From DATLGB01 sp963724135 (lineage in GTDB: Bacteria > Actinomycetota > Thermoleophilia > Solirubrobacterales > Solirubrobacteraceae), in assembly GCA_963724135.1 (NCBI GenBank), contig CAVRTA010000006.1, positions 1,178,001-1,242,000 of the forward strand: DNA of 64,000 bases, read 5' to 3'. The notes beneath the pieces were generated by a model. That model saw nothing but the letters and a program-made list of their open reading frames with translations, had not been told where the DNA came from and made no database searches. This document shows, piece after piece, positions 32,594 to 42,386 of the stretch. The position numbers and the translations under genes were made by a program. Each line of letters opens with the position of its first letter. Within the stretch, counting starts at the first letter, position 1.

Positions 32594-33418
32594 TCAGCCT
32601 CGCAGCAGCGGGCAGGTGAGGCAGGTCGGTCCGCCGTCGCCCTTGAGCGACAGCTCGGAGCCGGAGTAGGTGTGCACCGCCACGCCGTAGGCCTCGATCC
32701 GGTCGCGCAGGGTGTCGGCGCCCTCGGCCATCACAACCACGCCGGGACGCACGCAGAGCACGTTGCAGCCCATCGCGAGGTACTCGTCGGGGGCGACGGC
32801 GATCCACTCGTAGCCGCGGGCGCGCAGGTCGTCGAGCAGGCGAACCGGCATCAGGGGCTCGTAGATGACGAGCAGGTCGTGCGCGAGCGCCGAGATCAGC
32901 GACTGCAGGTGCAGGACGTGGCCGGGGCCGGCATCGTGGGGCAGGTCGTAGGTGACCACGCCGATGCCCTCGGGCTCGACGAGCCGCGCGATCGCCGCGG
33001 CGCCCGCGGCATTGGTCCGGTAGCCGAGGCCGATCGCCATCGTGCGGTCATCGAGCCAGAAGCGGTCGCCGCCGTCCGCCCAGGCGCCGTCGGGCAGGCG
33101 GCCGACGATCGGGACGCCGAGGCGCTCGAGCTCCGCTGCCACCAGCTCGGGCTCGGAGGCGCGGATCGGCTTGCGCATGTTCAGCGGGATCGCGCCGGCG
33201 CCGGTCACCAGCACCGGGTCGTGCGTGTAGACGGCGTCCACCAGCCCGTCGACGGCGTCCGCGACCTCCACCTCGGCGCCGAGCCCGGACAGCAGCGCGC
33301 AGAAGTCCTCGTGCTGGCGCGCGAGCAGCGCCGGGTCTGGCTCGCGCCACCCGGCGGCCGCCCAGTCCCCGGCGGTGGCGGGCCGCCGCACGAGCACCCG
33401 CCGCAGCGGCGTGGTCAT
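32594..33418 (-). CDS. amidinotransferase-superfamily hydrolase (dimethylargininase/arginine deiminase-like)
   Basis: 274 residues from ATG 33418. Pentein-fold motifs include YTHDPVLVTGAGAIPLNMRKPIRASEP, WADGGDRFWLDD (substrate-binding Asp/Glu region), HVLHLQSLISAL (catalytic His) and the C-terminal KGDGGPTCLTCPLLRG (nucleophilic Cys). This matches N,N-dimethylarginine dimethylaminohydrolase-like proteins, which release citrulline or ornithine-type products from guanidino compounds. The actual substrate is not established. Confidence 0.88.
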   Translation of the reverse strand: MTTPLRRVLVRRPATAGDWAAAGWREPDPALLARQHEDFCALLSGLGAEVEVADAVDGLVDAVYTHDPVLVTGAGAIPLNMRKPIRASEPELVAAELERLGVPIVGRLPDGAWADGGDRFWLDDRTMAIGLGYRTNAAGAAAIARLVEPEGIGVVTYDLPHDAGPGHVLHLQSLISALAHDLLVIYEPLMPVRLLDDLRARGYEWIAVAPDEYLAMGCNVLCVRPGVVVMAEGADTLRDRIEAYGVAVHTYSGSELSLKGDGGPTCLTCPLLRG

Positions 33419-33438
33419 CGAGGTGACGCCGTAGTCAG

Positions 33439-34245
33439 TCAGGAGATCCGGCGCGTGTAGCGGCCGCGCGAGTCGCCTTGGGCGATCGGCTTGCCGCCCT
33501 TGTAGTAGATGCCCCACTGCATCGCGCCCGTCCACTTCTGCGCGACGAAGTAGTCCACGTCCGCCGGCGACCGGCTCAGCCGCGCATTGGCCGCCTTCAT
33601 CAGCCGCTCCGGCGCCGACGCGTTCAGCTCCTCGTAGCTGAAGGTGCTGCTACTGATGGCCGTGGAGCTGCTGAACTGGTCCGGAGCCTCGGCGTCGTTG
33701 GTGAGCTGCACGATGTGAGTCTTACCGCCCCGGACGACCTGGATGTCGATGCGGTCGCGGCGCATGGAGAAGTTGGAGATCCTGCCGGGCTGCTCCTGCT
33801 CGAGGATCCTGAGACCGGCCCGTAGGCCCGCAGCGGTGAAGTAGTCGCGCGACTTGACCTGCTCGGGGACGGTGTCCTCCTGGTCGGAGCCGGACGAGTT
33901 CGCCGATCCGCCGGTGTTGCCGCCCGTGATCCGGTCGATCGTCTCGCGCGCCTGGTTGGCGGCGTCGTTGCCGGAGTCGAAGGCCAGGAAGACGCCGAAC
34001 CCGATCCCGAACAGGACGAGGACCTGGACGACGAAGACGAGCGGGTTGCGCCGCTTGACCTCGAGGCCGGTCGCCGTCGGAGTGGTGCGGAACTGCGTCT
34101 GCGGGGCGGTGGGCGCCGGGACGTTCGGCGACGCCTCCGGGGCCGGGTTGGCGGCGGCTTCCGGCTCGCCGGCGGACCCCCAACCGAGGTCTCCCAGGCC
34201 TGCCTCGTCCCTCTTGCGCCCGAAGGCGTCGTACTCGTCGCTCAT
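33439..34245 (-). CDS. single-pass membrane protein, unknown function
   Basis: 268 residues from ATG 34245. The cytosolic N-terminus (MSDEYDAFGRKRDEAGLGDLGW) is rich in Pro, Ala and Thr. It is followed by one transmembrane helix (LVFVVQVLVLFGIGFGVFLAF) and a Gly/Ser/Asn linker. An outer domain carries ARLSRSPADVDYFVAQKWTGAMQWGIYYKGGKPIAQ, which looks like a structured module. No family recognised. The gene lies 55 bp downstream of the lipoprotein gene on the same strand. Confidence 0.7.
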   Translation of the reverse strand: MSDEYDAFGRKRDEAGLGDLGWGSAGEPEAAANPAPEASPNVPAPTAPQTQFRTTPTATGLEVKRRNPLVFVVQVLVLFGIGFGVFLAFDSGNDAANQARETIDRITGGNTGGSANSSGSDQEDTVPEQVKSRDYFTAAGLRAGLRILEQEQPGRISNFSMRRDRIDIQVVRGGKTHIVQLTNDAEAPDQFSSSTAISSSTFSYEELNASAPERLMKAANARLSRSPADVDYFVAQKWTGAMQWGIYYKGGKPIAQGDSRGRYTRRIS

Positions 34246-34300
34246 CGCGTTAGAGAACGATGCCGAGCGGCGGACGCTTACGCAAGCCTGTCGCCGCGCC

Positions 34301-34693
34301 TTAGCCGAAGGAGTCGATGCGCCATCCGCCGTCCTCGCGCACCAGCTCGAACGTGCGCTGGACCTCTTCTTCGCGATCGTCGCTGTGGACGACGGCGGTC
34401 GCATTGTCGCCGGTGATGGTGACGTCGTCGACCTCGATCCGGGCGTCGTCAGCGTCCTCGAAGGCCTTCTTGACCTCGTCTACGCAGCTCGAGTCGCCGG
34501 CGACCTCCTTCTCGAGGCGCTCGGAGAGGAGGTTCCCGCACACGTCCGAGTGCCGCCCGGCCTGGGCATCGGAGGAGAGGTCGAGGACGACCTGCGCGAC
34601 GGGCTTCTCCGGGCCGGTGAAGTCGTTCGACGTCGTCGACTGCTGGGTGCAGCCGACCAGGAGAAGCGCGAGGAGCAGCGGGACCGTCCGCAT
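34301..34693 (-). CDS. small lipoprotein, DUF4878/NTF2-like
   Basis: 130 residues from ATG 34693. Lipobox LLLVGC places the lipidated Cys near residue 15. The mature part (PEKPVAQVVLDLSSDAQAGRHSDVCGNLLSERLEKEVAG ... FELVREDGGWRIDSFG) has the NTF2-like ending GGWRI often seen in secreted lipoproteins of actinobacteria. Function unknown; probably anchored on the outer face of the membrane. Two internal Cys (DVCGN, SSCVD) could form a disulfide. Confidence 0.8.
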   Translation of the reverse strand: MRTVPLLLALLLVGCTQQSTTSNDFTGPEKPVAQVVLDLSSDAQAGRHSDVCGNLLSERLEKEVAGDSSCVDEVKKAFEDADDARIEVDDVTITGDNATAVVHSDDREEEVQRTFELVREDGGWRIDSFG

Positions 34694-34746
34694 CGACCGC
34701 GAGTCTATGCGTCTGAACGTCCGCGTTCGCGCGTTCTAACCTTCCT

Positions 34747-35409
34747 GTGGCCGTGAGCGATCGAGACACAGTCCCCCGCGGGCGTCACGCGCCACCGCTC
34801 GAGGTCCGCCAGGACCGCCAGCTCCAGCGCCTCGGCGAGGCGGCGGCCGCCGTGTTCGCCCGCACCGGCTACGCCGACGCCACAGCCGAGGCGATCGCGC
34901 GCGAGGCCGGCATGTCGAAGGCGACGTTCTACGAGCATTTCGGCAACAAGGAGGAATGCATCATCGCGCTCTTCGACCGCGCGATGGCGCGGCTGATCGG
35001 CGCCATGCAGGCCGCGGCGGAGGAGGACGAGGACATGACGCCGCTGGAGCGCTACCGCCGGTCGATCCGCGCGCTGCTGCAGGTGATCGCGACCTACCCC
35101 GACCACGCGCAGACGCTGATGGTCGAGATGATCGCCGCCGGCCCGCGAGCCGCCGAGCGCCGCGACAGCGTGCTCTCCTCGATCGCCGACTACATCGAGC
35201 GCCGCAACGCCGAGGACGCCGAGGCGAACCTCGCTCCGCGCCTGGCCTCCCCCGATGACGCGTACGCGGTCGTGGGTGCCACGGTCGAGCTCGCCTCGCG
35301 GCAGATCCGCACGGGCGTCCCGGCCGACATCGCCGAACTCGAGCCGGTCATCGCGCGCCTGATCCGAGGCGTGCTGGTCGCCGCCGAGGACGAGCGCGCC
35401 GCCACGTGA
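34747..35409 (+). CDS. TetR/AcrR family transcriptional regulator
   Basis: 220 residues from GTG 34747 (GTG 34753 also possible). HTH region LGEAAAAVFARTGYADATAEAIAREAGMSKATFYEHFGNKEECI. The ligand domain is helical, with EMIAAGPRAAERRDSVLSSIADYIE. It begins ~50 bp from the divergent lipoprotein gene. Its stop overlaps the GTG of the following membrane protein by 4 bp, so it heads a three-gene operon (TetR, membrane protein, uracil-DNA glycosylase). Confidence 0.92.
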   Translation: MAVSDRDTVPRGRHAPPLEVRQDRQLQRLGEAAAAVFARTGYADATAEAIAREAGMSKATFYEHFGNKEECIIALFDRAMARLIGAMQAAAEEDEDMTPLERYRRSIRALLQVIATYPDHAQTLMVEMIAAGPRAAERRDSVLSSIADYIERRNAEDAEANLAPRLASPDDAYAVVGATVELASRQIRTGVPADIAELEPVIARLIRGVLVAAEDERAAT

Positions 35410-36563
35410 CGGACGAGCGTGCGCTGGGGCTCGCGCACGTCGCCAGCTGCTCGTTCCTCGCCTCCCGGCTGGCGCCGTCGGGCCAGTTCTTCCTGGCGCT
35501 CGGCGGCGGTGTCGCGCTCGCTCGTGCCGGCGCGACGCAGGGGGCTCGCGCCGCATACGGGGCCTCGGCCGCCGCGATGGTGCAGACCGTCGCGCTGATC
35601 GGGCCCGCGCGCTTCAACGCCCCCCTCACCCAGGCCCTCAACGCCCCGGTGATCGGCTGGATGCAGGGGCGCGGCGCCACGCTGGCGGCGCGGCTCGCCG
35701 CCTGCCTGGCGATCCGGCTCGTCCACTACGCGATCCTCAACGTCCTCTTCGTGCTGCTCGTGGTCGGCGGGCTCAACGAGTTCGTCGACACTTACGACGG
35801 GTTCACGCGCTTCATCGAGCGCGTGATCGCATTCGCGCTCCCCTTCGTCGAGCGCGCCGACGTCTTCCCGGAGGGTCGCACCGCGGCGCTCACCCTGACC
35901 GCGGTCGGCGCGGTGTTCTACGCGCTGCTGTTCTCGACGATCCAGGTGCTCGTGTGCGACCGCGCGCTGCGCCGCTGGCCGACCGACGAGGCGCGGGAGA
36001 CGGTCGCGACTGCGGCCGCGTCCCCGCCGCCGCGGCCGCGGCCGCGGCCGCGGGCGATCCACGTCTGGGTCGCGCCGGCGCTCGTGGCCGCCGCCTGGAC
36101 GGCGATGCTCGTCGAGCTGGACTGGCTGGTGCTCGGGGTCGTCGCGGGGCTGCTGGTCGCCGCCACGCTCGCGACGCGCGCTCGCCGCGCCGGTCGCTCG
36201 ATCTGGTCGATCGGGCTCGCGCTGGCCGCGGTGATCACGGTGTTCGCGATGTTCCCGGTGATCTTCGGCTCCGTCGACGTCGACGTCGGTGCGCAGCGGG
36301 CGGTGCGCGCGGCCCTGCTCGTCCTGACCGCCACCTGGGCGCGCGCGTTCGCCGGGACCGCTGGTCTGCGCGAGTTCGGCCGCCGCATCCTGTGGGGCGA
36401 GTCGGCGCGGCTGATCGCGCAACTCGAGTCGGACACCCGTCTGCGCCCGGCCGCCGACGACCTGATCGCGCGGATCGGCAAGGTCGAGACGAAGCCCAAG
36501 CCGCTCGCGGACGCGCTCACGCAGTGGGTCGCCGCCGAGGCGCGCGGCTACCGGGCTCCATGA
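35406..36563 (+). CDS. multi-pass membrane protein, unknown function
   Basis: 385 residues from GTG 35406. About eight hydrophobic segments can be seen, among them LVHYAILNVLFVLLVVGGL, AALTLTAVGAVFYALLFSTIQVLV, VAPALVAAAWTAMLVELDWLVLGVVAGLLVAATLA and IGLALAAVITVFAMFPVIFG. A GCGGCC-repeat run encodes PPRPRPRPRA near residue 215. No transporter or enzyme signature is apparent. It is coupled by 4-bp overlaps to the TetR gene before it and the uracil-DNA glycosylase after it. Confidence 0.75.
   Translation: MTDERALGLAHVASCSFLASRLAPSGQFFLALGGGVALARAGATQGARAAYGASAAAMVQTVALIGPARFNAPLTQALNAPVIGWMQGRGATLAARLAACLAIRLVHYAILNVLFVLLVVGGLNEFVDTYDGFTRFIERVIAFALPFVERADVFPEGRTAALTLTAVGAVFYALLFSTIQVLVCDRALRRWPTDEARETVATAAASPPPRPRPRPRAIHVWVAPALVAAAWTAMLVELDWLVLGVVAGLLVAATLATRARRAGRSIWSIGLALAAVITVFAMFPVIFGSVDVDVGAQRAVRAALLVLTATWARAFAGTAGLREFGRRILWGESARLIAQLESDTRLRPAADDLIARIGKVETKPKPLADALTQWVAAEARGYRAP
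36031..36053. repeat. short GCGGCC tandem repeat
   Basis: Nearly four tandem copies of a CGCGGC/GGCCGC-type unit, encoding alternating Pro-Arg in the membrane protein. It is a low-complexity slippage-prone tract in a cytosolic loop, with no other feature seen. Confidence 0.7.
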
Positions 36564-37219
36564 CCCTGGCTGCGCTCCACGCGGAACTCGTCGAATGCCG
36601 CCGCTGCCCGCGGCTGGTCGAATGGCGCGAGCAGGTCGCGCGCGAGAAGCGGGCGGCGTTCGCGGACCAGGACTACTGGGGCCGGCCGGTCACCGGGTTC
36701 GGGGATCCGCGCGCGCGGCTGATCGTCGTCGGGCTCGCGCCGGCCGCCCATGGCGCCAACCGCACCGGCCGCATGTTCACCGGCGACCGCTCCGGCGACT
36801 TCCTCTACGCGGCCCTTCACCGCGCCGGCTACGCGAGCCAGCCCACCTCGACGCAGCGCGACGACGGCCTGCGGCTGACCGACTGCTTCATCACCGCGCC
36901 CGTCCGCTGCGCGCCGCCGGCCAACAAGCCCCTGCCGTCCGAGCGCGACAACTGCGCCTCTTGGCTCGACGCCGAGCTCGCTCTGCTGCCGGAGGCGCGC
37001 GTGTTCCTGTGCCTGGGCGCGTTCGGGTGGGCTGCGGCGCTGCGCGCGCTGGGTGGGCCGCGAGCCAGGTTCGCCCACGCCGCCGAGGCCCGAGCCGGCC
37101 GCTACACGCTGGTCGGCTCCTTCCACGTCTCACAGCAGAACACGTTCACGGGCCGCCTGACGCCGTCGATGTTCGACGCCGTTCTGGTTCGCTGTCGGGC
37201 CCTGACTGACGGTCGATAA
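36560..37219 (+). CDS. uracil-DNA glycosylase family 5 (UdgB-type)
   Basis: 219 residues from ATG 36560. Motif A GLAPAAHGANRTGRMFTGD lacks the catalytic Asp/Asn of other families, as in family 5. Motif B-like GSFHVSQQNTFTGRLT is present. Four Cys in a 4Fe-4S arrangement are found: ECRRCPR near residue 13, then VRCAPP and DNCASW. Family 5 enzymes excise uracil, hypoxanthine and related damaged bases. It is the last gene of an operon whose first gene is TetR, which is an odd setting for a repair enzyme. Confidence 0.93.
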   Translation: MTLAALHAELVECRRCPRLVEWREQVAREKRAAFADQDYWGRPVTGFGDPRARLIVVGLAPAAHGANRTGRMFTGDRSGDFLYAALHRAGYASQPTSTQRDDGLRLTDCFITAPVRCAPPANKPLPSERDNCASWLDAELALLPEARVFLCLGAFGWAAALRALGGPRARFAHAAEARAGRYTLVGSFHVSQQNTFTGRLTPSMFDAVLVRCRALTDGR

Positions 37220-37270
37220 ATCTTCCGGGGCCCGCCGCAACTCATTCGTGGTCCGTGGGTTGACAGGGGC

Positions 37271-37987
37271 ATGATGCGTCGTGGGGTGCTGCTCGAGACG
37301 AGCGTCGATGTCGTTGAGGCGCTTCCCGAGCTCCACGACGCCCTCTCGCTCGAACGCCGCGTCGCGGCCCGCCGGACCTTGCGTGCGCGCGTGATGGAAC
37401 TGCGCCGCGGCCGCTGGGACTCCAAGCACGATGCCGAGCTCATCCGCGACGGCGCCGGCTTCCTCGTCCTCAACGGCGCGCTCATCCGCTGCGTCTCCGC
37501 CGCGCACCGCACGGCGGGCGAGTTGCTCGGCCCGGGCGACATCCTCCGCCCCACCCACGACCCCTTCTCCTACGACGAGCAGTTCGGCACCTACTACCGG
37601 ACGATCTCCGACGTCCGGCTGGCGCTGATCGACGGCCGAGTGACGCGAGCCGCCGCGCTGGTGCCCGAGCTCGTCCCCGCGCTGATCACGAGCATGACGC
37701 GCCGCTCGGGCGGACTGTCGCGGCAGCTCGTGATCGTCCAGTCGCAGTCCGTGGAGACGCGCATCCTGGTGACGCTCAACTACCTCGCCGAGCGCTGGGG
37801 CGTGATGACCCGCAGCGGCATCATGCTCCCCGAGTTCCTCTCCCACGGGACGCTGGCCCTCCTGCTCGGAGCCCGCCGCCCGAGCGTCACCAGCGCGATG
37901 GTGCGCCTGTCGGCGCGCGGCGAGGTGCAGCGGTGCGCGGACGGCCGCTGGCTGATCGGCCGGCCGGTCGAGACCCTGGTCGCATAG
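37271..37987 (+). CDS. Crp/Fnr-family regulator, degenerate sensor domain
   Basis: 238 residues from ATG 37271. A cNMP-binding-like beta-roll is suggested by FLVLNGALIRCVSAAHRTAGELLGPGDILRP. The phosphate-binding cassette (FGExA...R.A) is not recognisable, so cAMP binding is doubtful. The C-terminal Crp-type winged helix is visible in LSHGTLALLLGARRPSVTSAMVRLSARGEVQR. It probably senses another ligand or works unliganded. The lhr gene follows closely downstream, starting at 38006 or 38048. Confidence 0.8.
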   Translation: MMRRGVLLETSVDVVEALPELHDALSLERRVAARRTLRARVMELRRGRWDSKHDAELIRDGAGFLVLNGALIRCVSAAHRTAGELLGPGDILRPTHDPFSYDEQFGTYYRTISDVRLALIDGRVTRAAALVPELVPALITSMTRRSGGLSRQLVIVQSQSVETRILVTLNYLAERWGVMTRSGIMLPEFLSHGTLALLLGARRPSVTSAMVRLSARGEVQRCADGRWLIGRPVETLVA

Positions 37988-38005
37988 CGGTCAGAACCTG
38001 ACCGG

Positions 38006-38035
38006 ATGCACCAGGTGGCCCGGCCCCTGGTGCAT
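38006..38035. promoter_or_regulatory. inverted repeat upstream of lhr, candidate operator
   Basis: Perfect 10-bp arms ATGCACCAGG / CCTGGTGCAT with a 10-bp spacer. The first ATG of the lhr frame lies within the left arm. This suggests translation really starts at GTG 38048, just after the repeat, and that the repeat is a regulator site. It might instead be a terminator for the Crp-like gene, though no T-tract follows. Confidence 0.5.
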
Positions 38036-38047
38036 ACCCTTGACAGG

Positions 38048-41000
38048 GTGTTCACGCCGCAGGTCCAGGACTGGTTCGAGCGGGCGTTCGAGGCGCCCAC
38101 CGAAGCTCAGCGGCAGGCCTGGCCCGCGATCGCGTCGGGCGCCCACACGCTGATCTCGGCGCCGACGGGAAGCGGCAAGACGCTGGCCGCGTTCCTCTGG
38201 GGGCTGGACCGCTTCGTGGCCGAGCCGCCGCCCGCGGATCCGAAGGACCGGCGGACGCGGCTCGTGTACGTCTCCCCGCTGAAGGCCCTCTCGTACGACG
38301 TCGAGCGCAACCTGCGCGCGCCGCTGCGCGGCATCGGCGCCGACGTGAAGGTCTCGGTGCGCACGGGCGACACGCCGCAGGCCGAGCGGCGCGACATGCA
38401 GCGCCACCCGCCGGACATCCTCATCACCACGCCGGAGTCGCTGTACCTGATGCTGACGTCGCAGGTGCGCTCGATCTTCGAGGCGACCGAGTGGGTGATC
38501 ATCGACGAGATCCACGCGGTCGCGCAGACCAAGCGCGGCGCGCACCTGGCGCTGACCCTGGAGCGCCTGGTCGAGCAGGCGGGACGCGACGTCCAGCGCA
38601 TCGGGCTCAGCGCCACCCAGAACCCGCTCGAGGAGGTGGGTCGCTTCATGGTCGGACCGCGGCGCGAGTGCACGGTCGTGGACACCGGGGTGCGCAAGCC
38701 GCTCGACCTCAAGATCCATGTGCCGGTGGAGTCGATGGTCGAGCCGGAGCAGTCGGGCGCGCCGGCACTGGACCCGTTGGCCGGTGGGGAGGCGACGCGT
38801 AAGTCGATCTGGCCGGCGATCTACCCGAAGCTGCTCGAGCTCGTCCAGCAGCACCGCTCCACGATCATCTTCGTCAACAACCGCCGCGGCGCCGAGCGGC
38901 TCGCGCTGCGGCTCAACGATTTGGCCGAGAAGGAGATCGCGCGGGCGCATCACGGCTCGCTGGCCCGTGAGGAGCGCACCGTGATCGAGGAGCAGCTCAA
39001 GGCCGGCGAGCTGCCCTGTCTGGTCGCGACCTCGTCGCTGGAGCTGGGCATCGACATGGGGGCGGTCGACCTGGTGCTCCAGGTCGAGTCCCCGAAGTCG
39101 GTCACGCGCGGGCTCCAGCGCATCGGCCGCGCGGGCCACGGCGTCGGCGAGGTCTCCAAGGGCCGGATCTTCCCGAAGTTCCGCGCCGATCTGCTCGAGT
39201 CGACCGTCGTCGTCAAGCGCATGCGCGAGGGGCTGATCGAGCAGACGGTGGTCCCGCGCAACCCGCTCGACGTGCTGGCTCAGCAGATCGTCGCGATCGC
39301 GGCGAGCAACGAGGACGGGGTGGCGGTCGACGACATCCTCGCGCTCGCCACGCGCACCCACACCTACGCCGAACTGTCGCGACAGCAGCTCGAGAACGTG
39401 CTCGACATGCTCGACGGCCGCTACCCGAGCGAGGAGTTCGGCGAGCTGCGGGCGCGCATCGTGTGGGACCGGATGGCGGGGACGATCCGCCCGCGCAAGG
39501 GTGCGCGCGCGCTGGCGATCACCAACGCGGGCACGATCCCGGACCGGGGCCTGTTCTCGGTCAACCTGCCGGACGGCCGGCGGGTGGGCGAGCTCGACGA
39601 GGAGATGGTCTACGAGGCGCGGCCGGGCCAGACGTTCCTGCTGGGAGCGTCCACGTGGCGGATCGAGGACATCACGCGCGACCGCGTGATCGTGACCCCC
39701 GCCCCGGGCGCGCCGGGCGCGGTCCCGTTCTGGCGCGGCGACAGCGTCGGCCGGCCGCGCGAGCTCGGCGAGGCGGTCGGAGCGTTCGCGCGCTGGGCGG
39801 TGGAGCAGGACGCGCAGACGCTCGCGCGCGACTACGACCTCGACGATCTGGCGGCTCGGAACCTCCTCGACTTCCTGCGCGAGCAGCAGGCCGCGACGCG
39901 CGTGGTCCCGTCCGACCGCACCGTGGTGATCGAGCGCTTCCGCGATGAGATCGGTGACTGGCGCGTCTGCGTGCTGTCGCCGTACGGGGGACGGGTCCAT
40001 GCCGCGTGGGGACTTGCGCTGTCGGCGCGCATCCGCGAGGAGCACGGGCTCGAGTCCGACGCGATCTGGAGCGACGACGGGATCATCGTTCACCTGCCCG
40101 ACGCCGACGAGCCACCGGGGGCGGAGCTGATGCTGATCGAGCCCGACCGGCTCGAGGACCTCGTGGTCGGCGAGCTGGGAGGGTCCGCGCTGTTCGGCGC
40201 GCGCTTCCGCGAGAACGCCGGCCGCGCGCTGCTGATCCCGCGCGCGTACCCGGGCAAGCGCACGCCGCTGTGGCAGCAGCGGCTGAAGTCGCAGACGCTG
40301 CTCGAGGTCGCCAAGCAGTACGGCCAGTTCCCGATCGTGCTCGAGACCTATCGCGAGTGCCTGCGCGACGTGCTCGACCTGCCCGGTCTCACCGAGCTGC
40401 TGACGAAGCTGCACTCGCGCGAGCTGTCGGTCGTCGAGGTCGAGACGCCGACGGCGTCCCCCTTCGCGTCGTCGCTGCTGTTCGACTACGTGGCGACGTA
40501 CATGTACGAGGGCGACACGCCCAACGCCGAGCGCCGGGCGGCCGCGCTCGCCCTCGACCGCGACCTGCTGCGCGAGCTGCTCGGCCAGGAGGAGCTGCGC
40601 GACCTGATCGACCCGGGCGCCCTGGATCAGGTCGAGGCCGACCTGCAGCGCCTGAGCGAGCGCACGCGCGCCGAGCACGCCGACTCGCTCCACGACGTGC
40701 TGCGCCGCGTCGGCGACCTCACGACGGCCGAACTGCTGGCGCGCTCGACGGGCGACTTCATCGACGCGCTGGAGGCCGACCGCCGCGCCATCGAGATCCG
40801 GCTCGGCGGCGAGCAGCGCTGGATCGCGGCCGAGGACGCGGGCCTGTACCGCGACGCCTTCGGCGTCATGCCCGCCGGCGGCGTCCCGGCCGCGTTCCTC
40901 GAAGACGTCCCGAATGCGCGCGAGCGCGTCGCGCGTCGCTTCGCGCGCACACACGGGCCGTTCGAGGCGAGCGCGCTCAAGCGACGTTACGGCGTCGACT

Positions 41001-42386
41001 TCGAGGACGTCCTGGCCGGGCTCGAGCGCGACGGTGAGCTGGTGCGCGGTGAGCTGCGGCCGGGCGGCACCACGCGCGAATGGTGCGATCCCGACGTGCT
41101 GCGGCGGCTGCGGCGCGCCTCGCTGGCGGTGCTGCGCAAGGAGATCGAGCCGGCCGACCAGCGCGCGCTGGCGCGCTTCTATCCGAGCTGGCAGGGCGTC
41201 GATCGCCATCCACCGACCGGCGCCGGCGTGGACCGGCTGCGCGAGGTGCTCGTGCCGCTGCAGGGGATCGCCCTCCCCGCGGAGGTCTGGGAGCGTGACG
41301 TGCTGCCGCGTCGGGTCGGCGCCTACTCGCCCGCATGGCTCGATCAGCTCTGCGCCGCGGGCGAGCTGGTGTGGGTGGGCGCGGGTGCGCTCGGACGCTC
41401 GAGCGGCCGGGTCGCCATCTACTTCCGCGAGGACGCCGGCTTGATCGGTCCCCCCAAGGCCGGAGTGGTGATGCGAGGACGAGATCCACGAGCGGGTGCG
41501 CGACCGGCTGCGCGCCGGCGCCTGCTTCTTCACCGACCTGCTCGTCGATCTCGCCGGGACCCCCGCCGAGGAGATCCAGAGCGCGGTGTGGGACCTGGTG
41601 TGGGCGGGTGAGGTGACCAACGACGCCTGGGCGCCGCTGCGCTCCCCCAAGCTCACGCAGGCGTCTCAGCGGGCGCGCAACGAACGCCGCGCGCGCTTCA
41701 ACGCCCGCAGGCGCGGTACCCAGCCCGCGATCCAGGGCCGCTGGTCGCTCACCGAGAGCCTCTTCTTCACAAAAGGGACGGACCCCTCAGTGCAACGGCG
41801 GGCTCAGGCTGAGCTGCTGCTCGAGCGTTACGGCATCGTCACGCGCGAGCAGGTGCTCGCCGAGGGCATCCCCGGCGGTTTCTCGACCCTGTACGACTCG
41901 TTCGTTCAGATGGAGACGCTCGGCGCCTGCCGGCGCGGGTACTTCGTCGAGGGCCTGGGCGGCGCGCAGTTCGCGCTCCCCGGCGCCGTCGAGCGCCTGC
42001 GGGCCCAGCGCGACGACGACAAGGAGCGCCCGACCGTGCTCGCGGCGACCGACCCCGCGCAGCCCTACGGCGCCGTGCTGAAGTGGCCCCAGCGCGAGGG
42101 TCGTTCGCCCTCACGGACCGCCGGCGCCTACGTCGTGATCGCGGACGGCGACCCGGTTCTCTACGTCGAGCGCGGCGGCAGGGGTCTCCAGGTCCTGGTC
42201 GATGCGCTCGACGAGCGGATCACACCCGCGCTCGCGGAGCTCGCCGACACGGTCCTGCGCGGACGCATCAAGCGCCTCGCGCTCGAGCGCATCGACGGCG
42301 AGGCGGTCGTCGGATCGGAGTGGGAGGACGCTCTGATCGAGCTCGGCTTCCGCGGCGGTCCGCGCAAGCTCACCATCGGTGCCTAG
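38048..42386 (+). CDS. lhr: ATP-dependent helicase Lhr, large DEAD/DEAH SF2 protein (one frameshift)
   Basis: About 1445 residues; GTG 38048 preferred over ATG 38006. Helicase motifs: SAPTGSGKTLAAFLW (Walker A), IIDEIHAV (DEIH), GLSATQNP (motif III), ATSSLELGIDMG (motif V) and QRIGRAGHG (motif VI). The long Lhr-CTD winged-helix and beta-barrel part follows. The frame breaks near 41473, where VVMR joins EDEIHERVRDRLRAGACFF; the rest runs to TAG 42384. Near residue 1240 an inserted family A palindrome reads TKGTDPSVQ. Lhr is a DNA-repair 3'-5' helicase, part of the mycobacterial damage response. The stop TAG begins the downstream foldback element. Confidence 0.93.
41765..41795. repeat. palindromic repeat, family A copy 3 (degenerate, inside lhr)
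   Basis: Left arm CTTCACAAAAGGG matches copies 1 and 2 exactly. The right arm has drifted to CCCCTCAGTGCAA, and the loop is ACGGA. It is translated as FFTKGTDPSVQ in the Lhr C-terminal region. Drift of one arm only suggests an old insertion kept in frame. Confidence 0.75.

Noticed and set aside
37991..41656. 1221-codon open frame opposite lhr
   Set aside because: Its sequence is Arg/His/Asp/Leu/Val-rich without fold or motif, and lhr on the other strand is unmistakable. High-GC genes often leave such antisense frames open.
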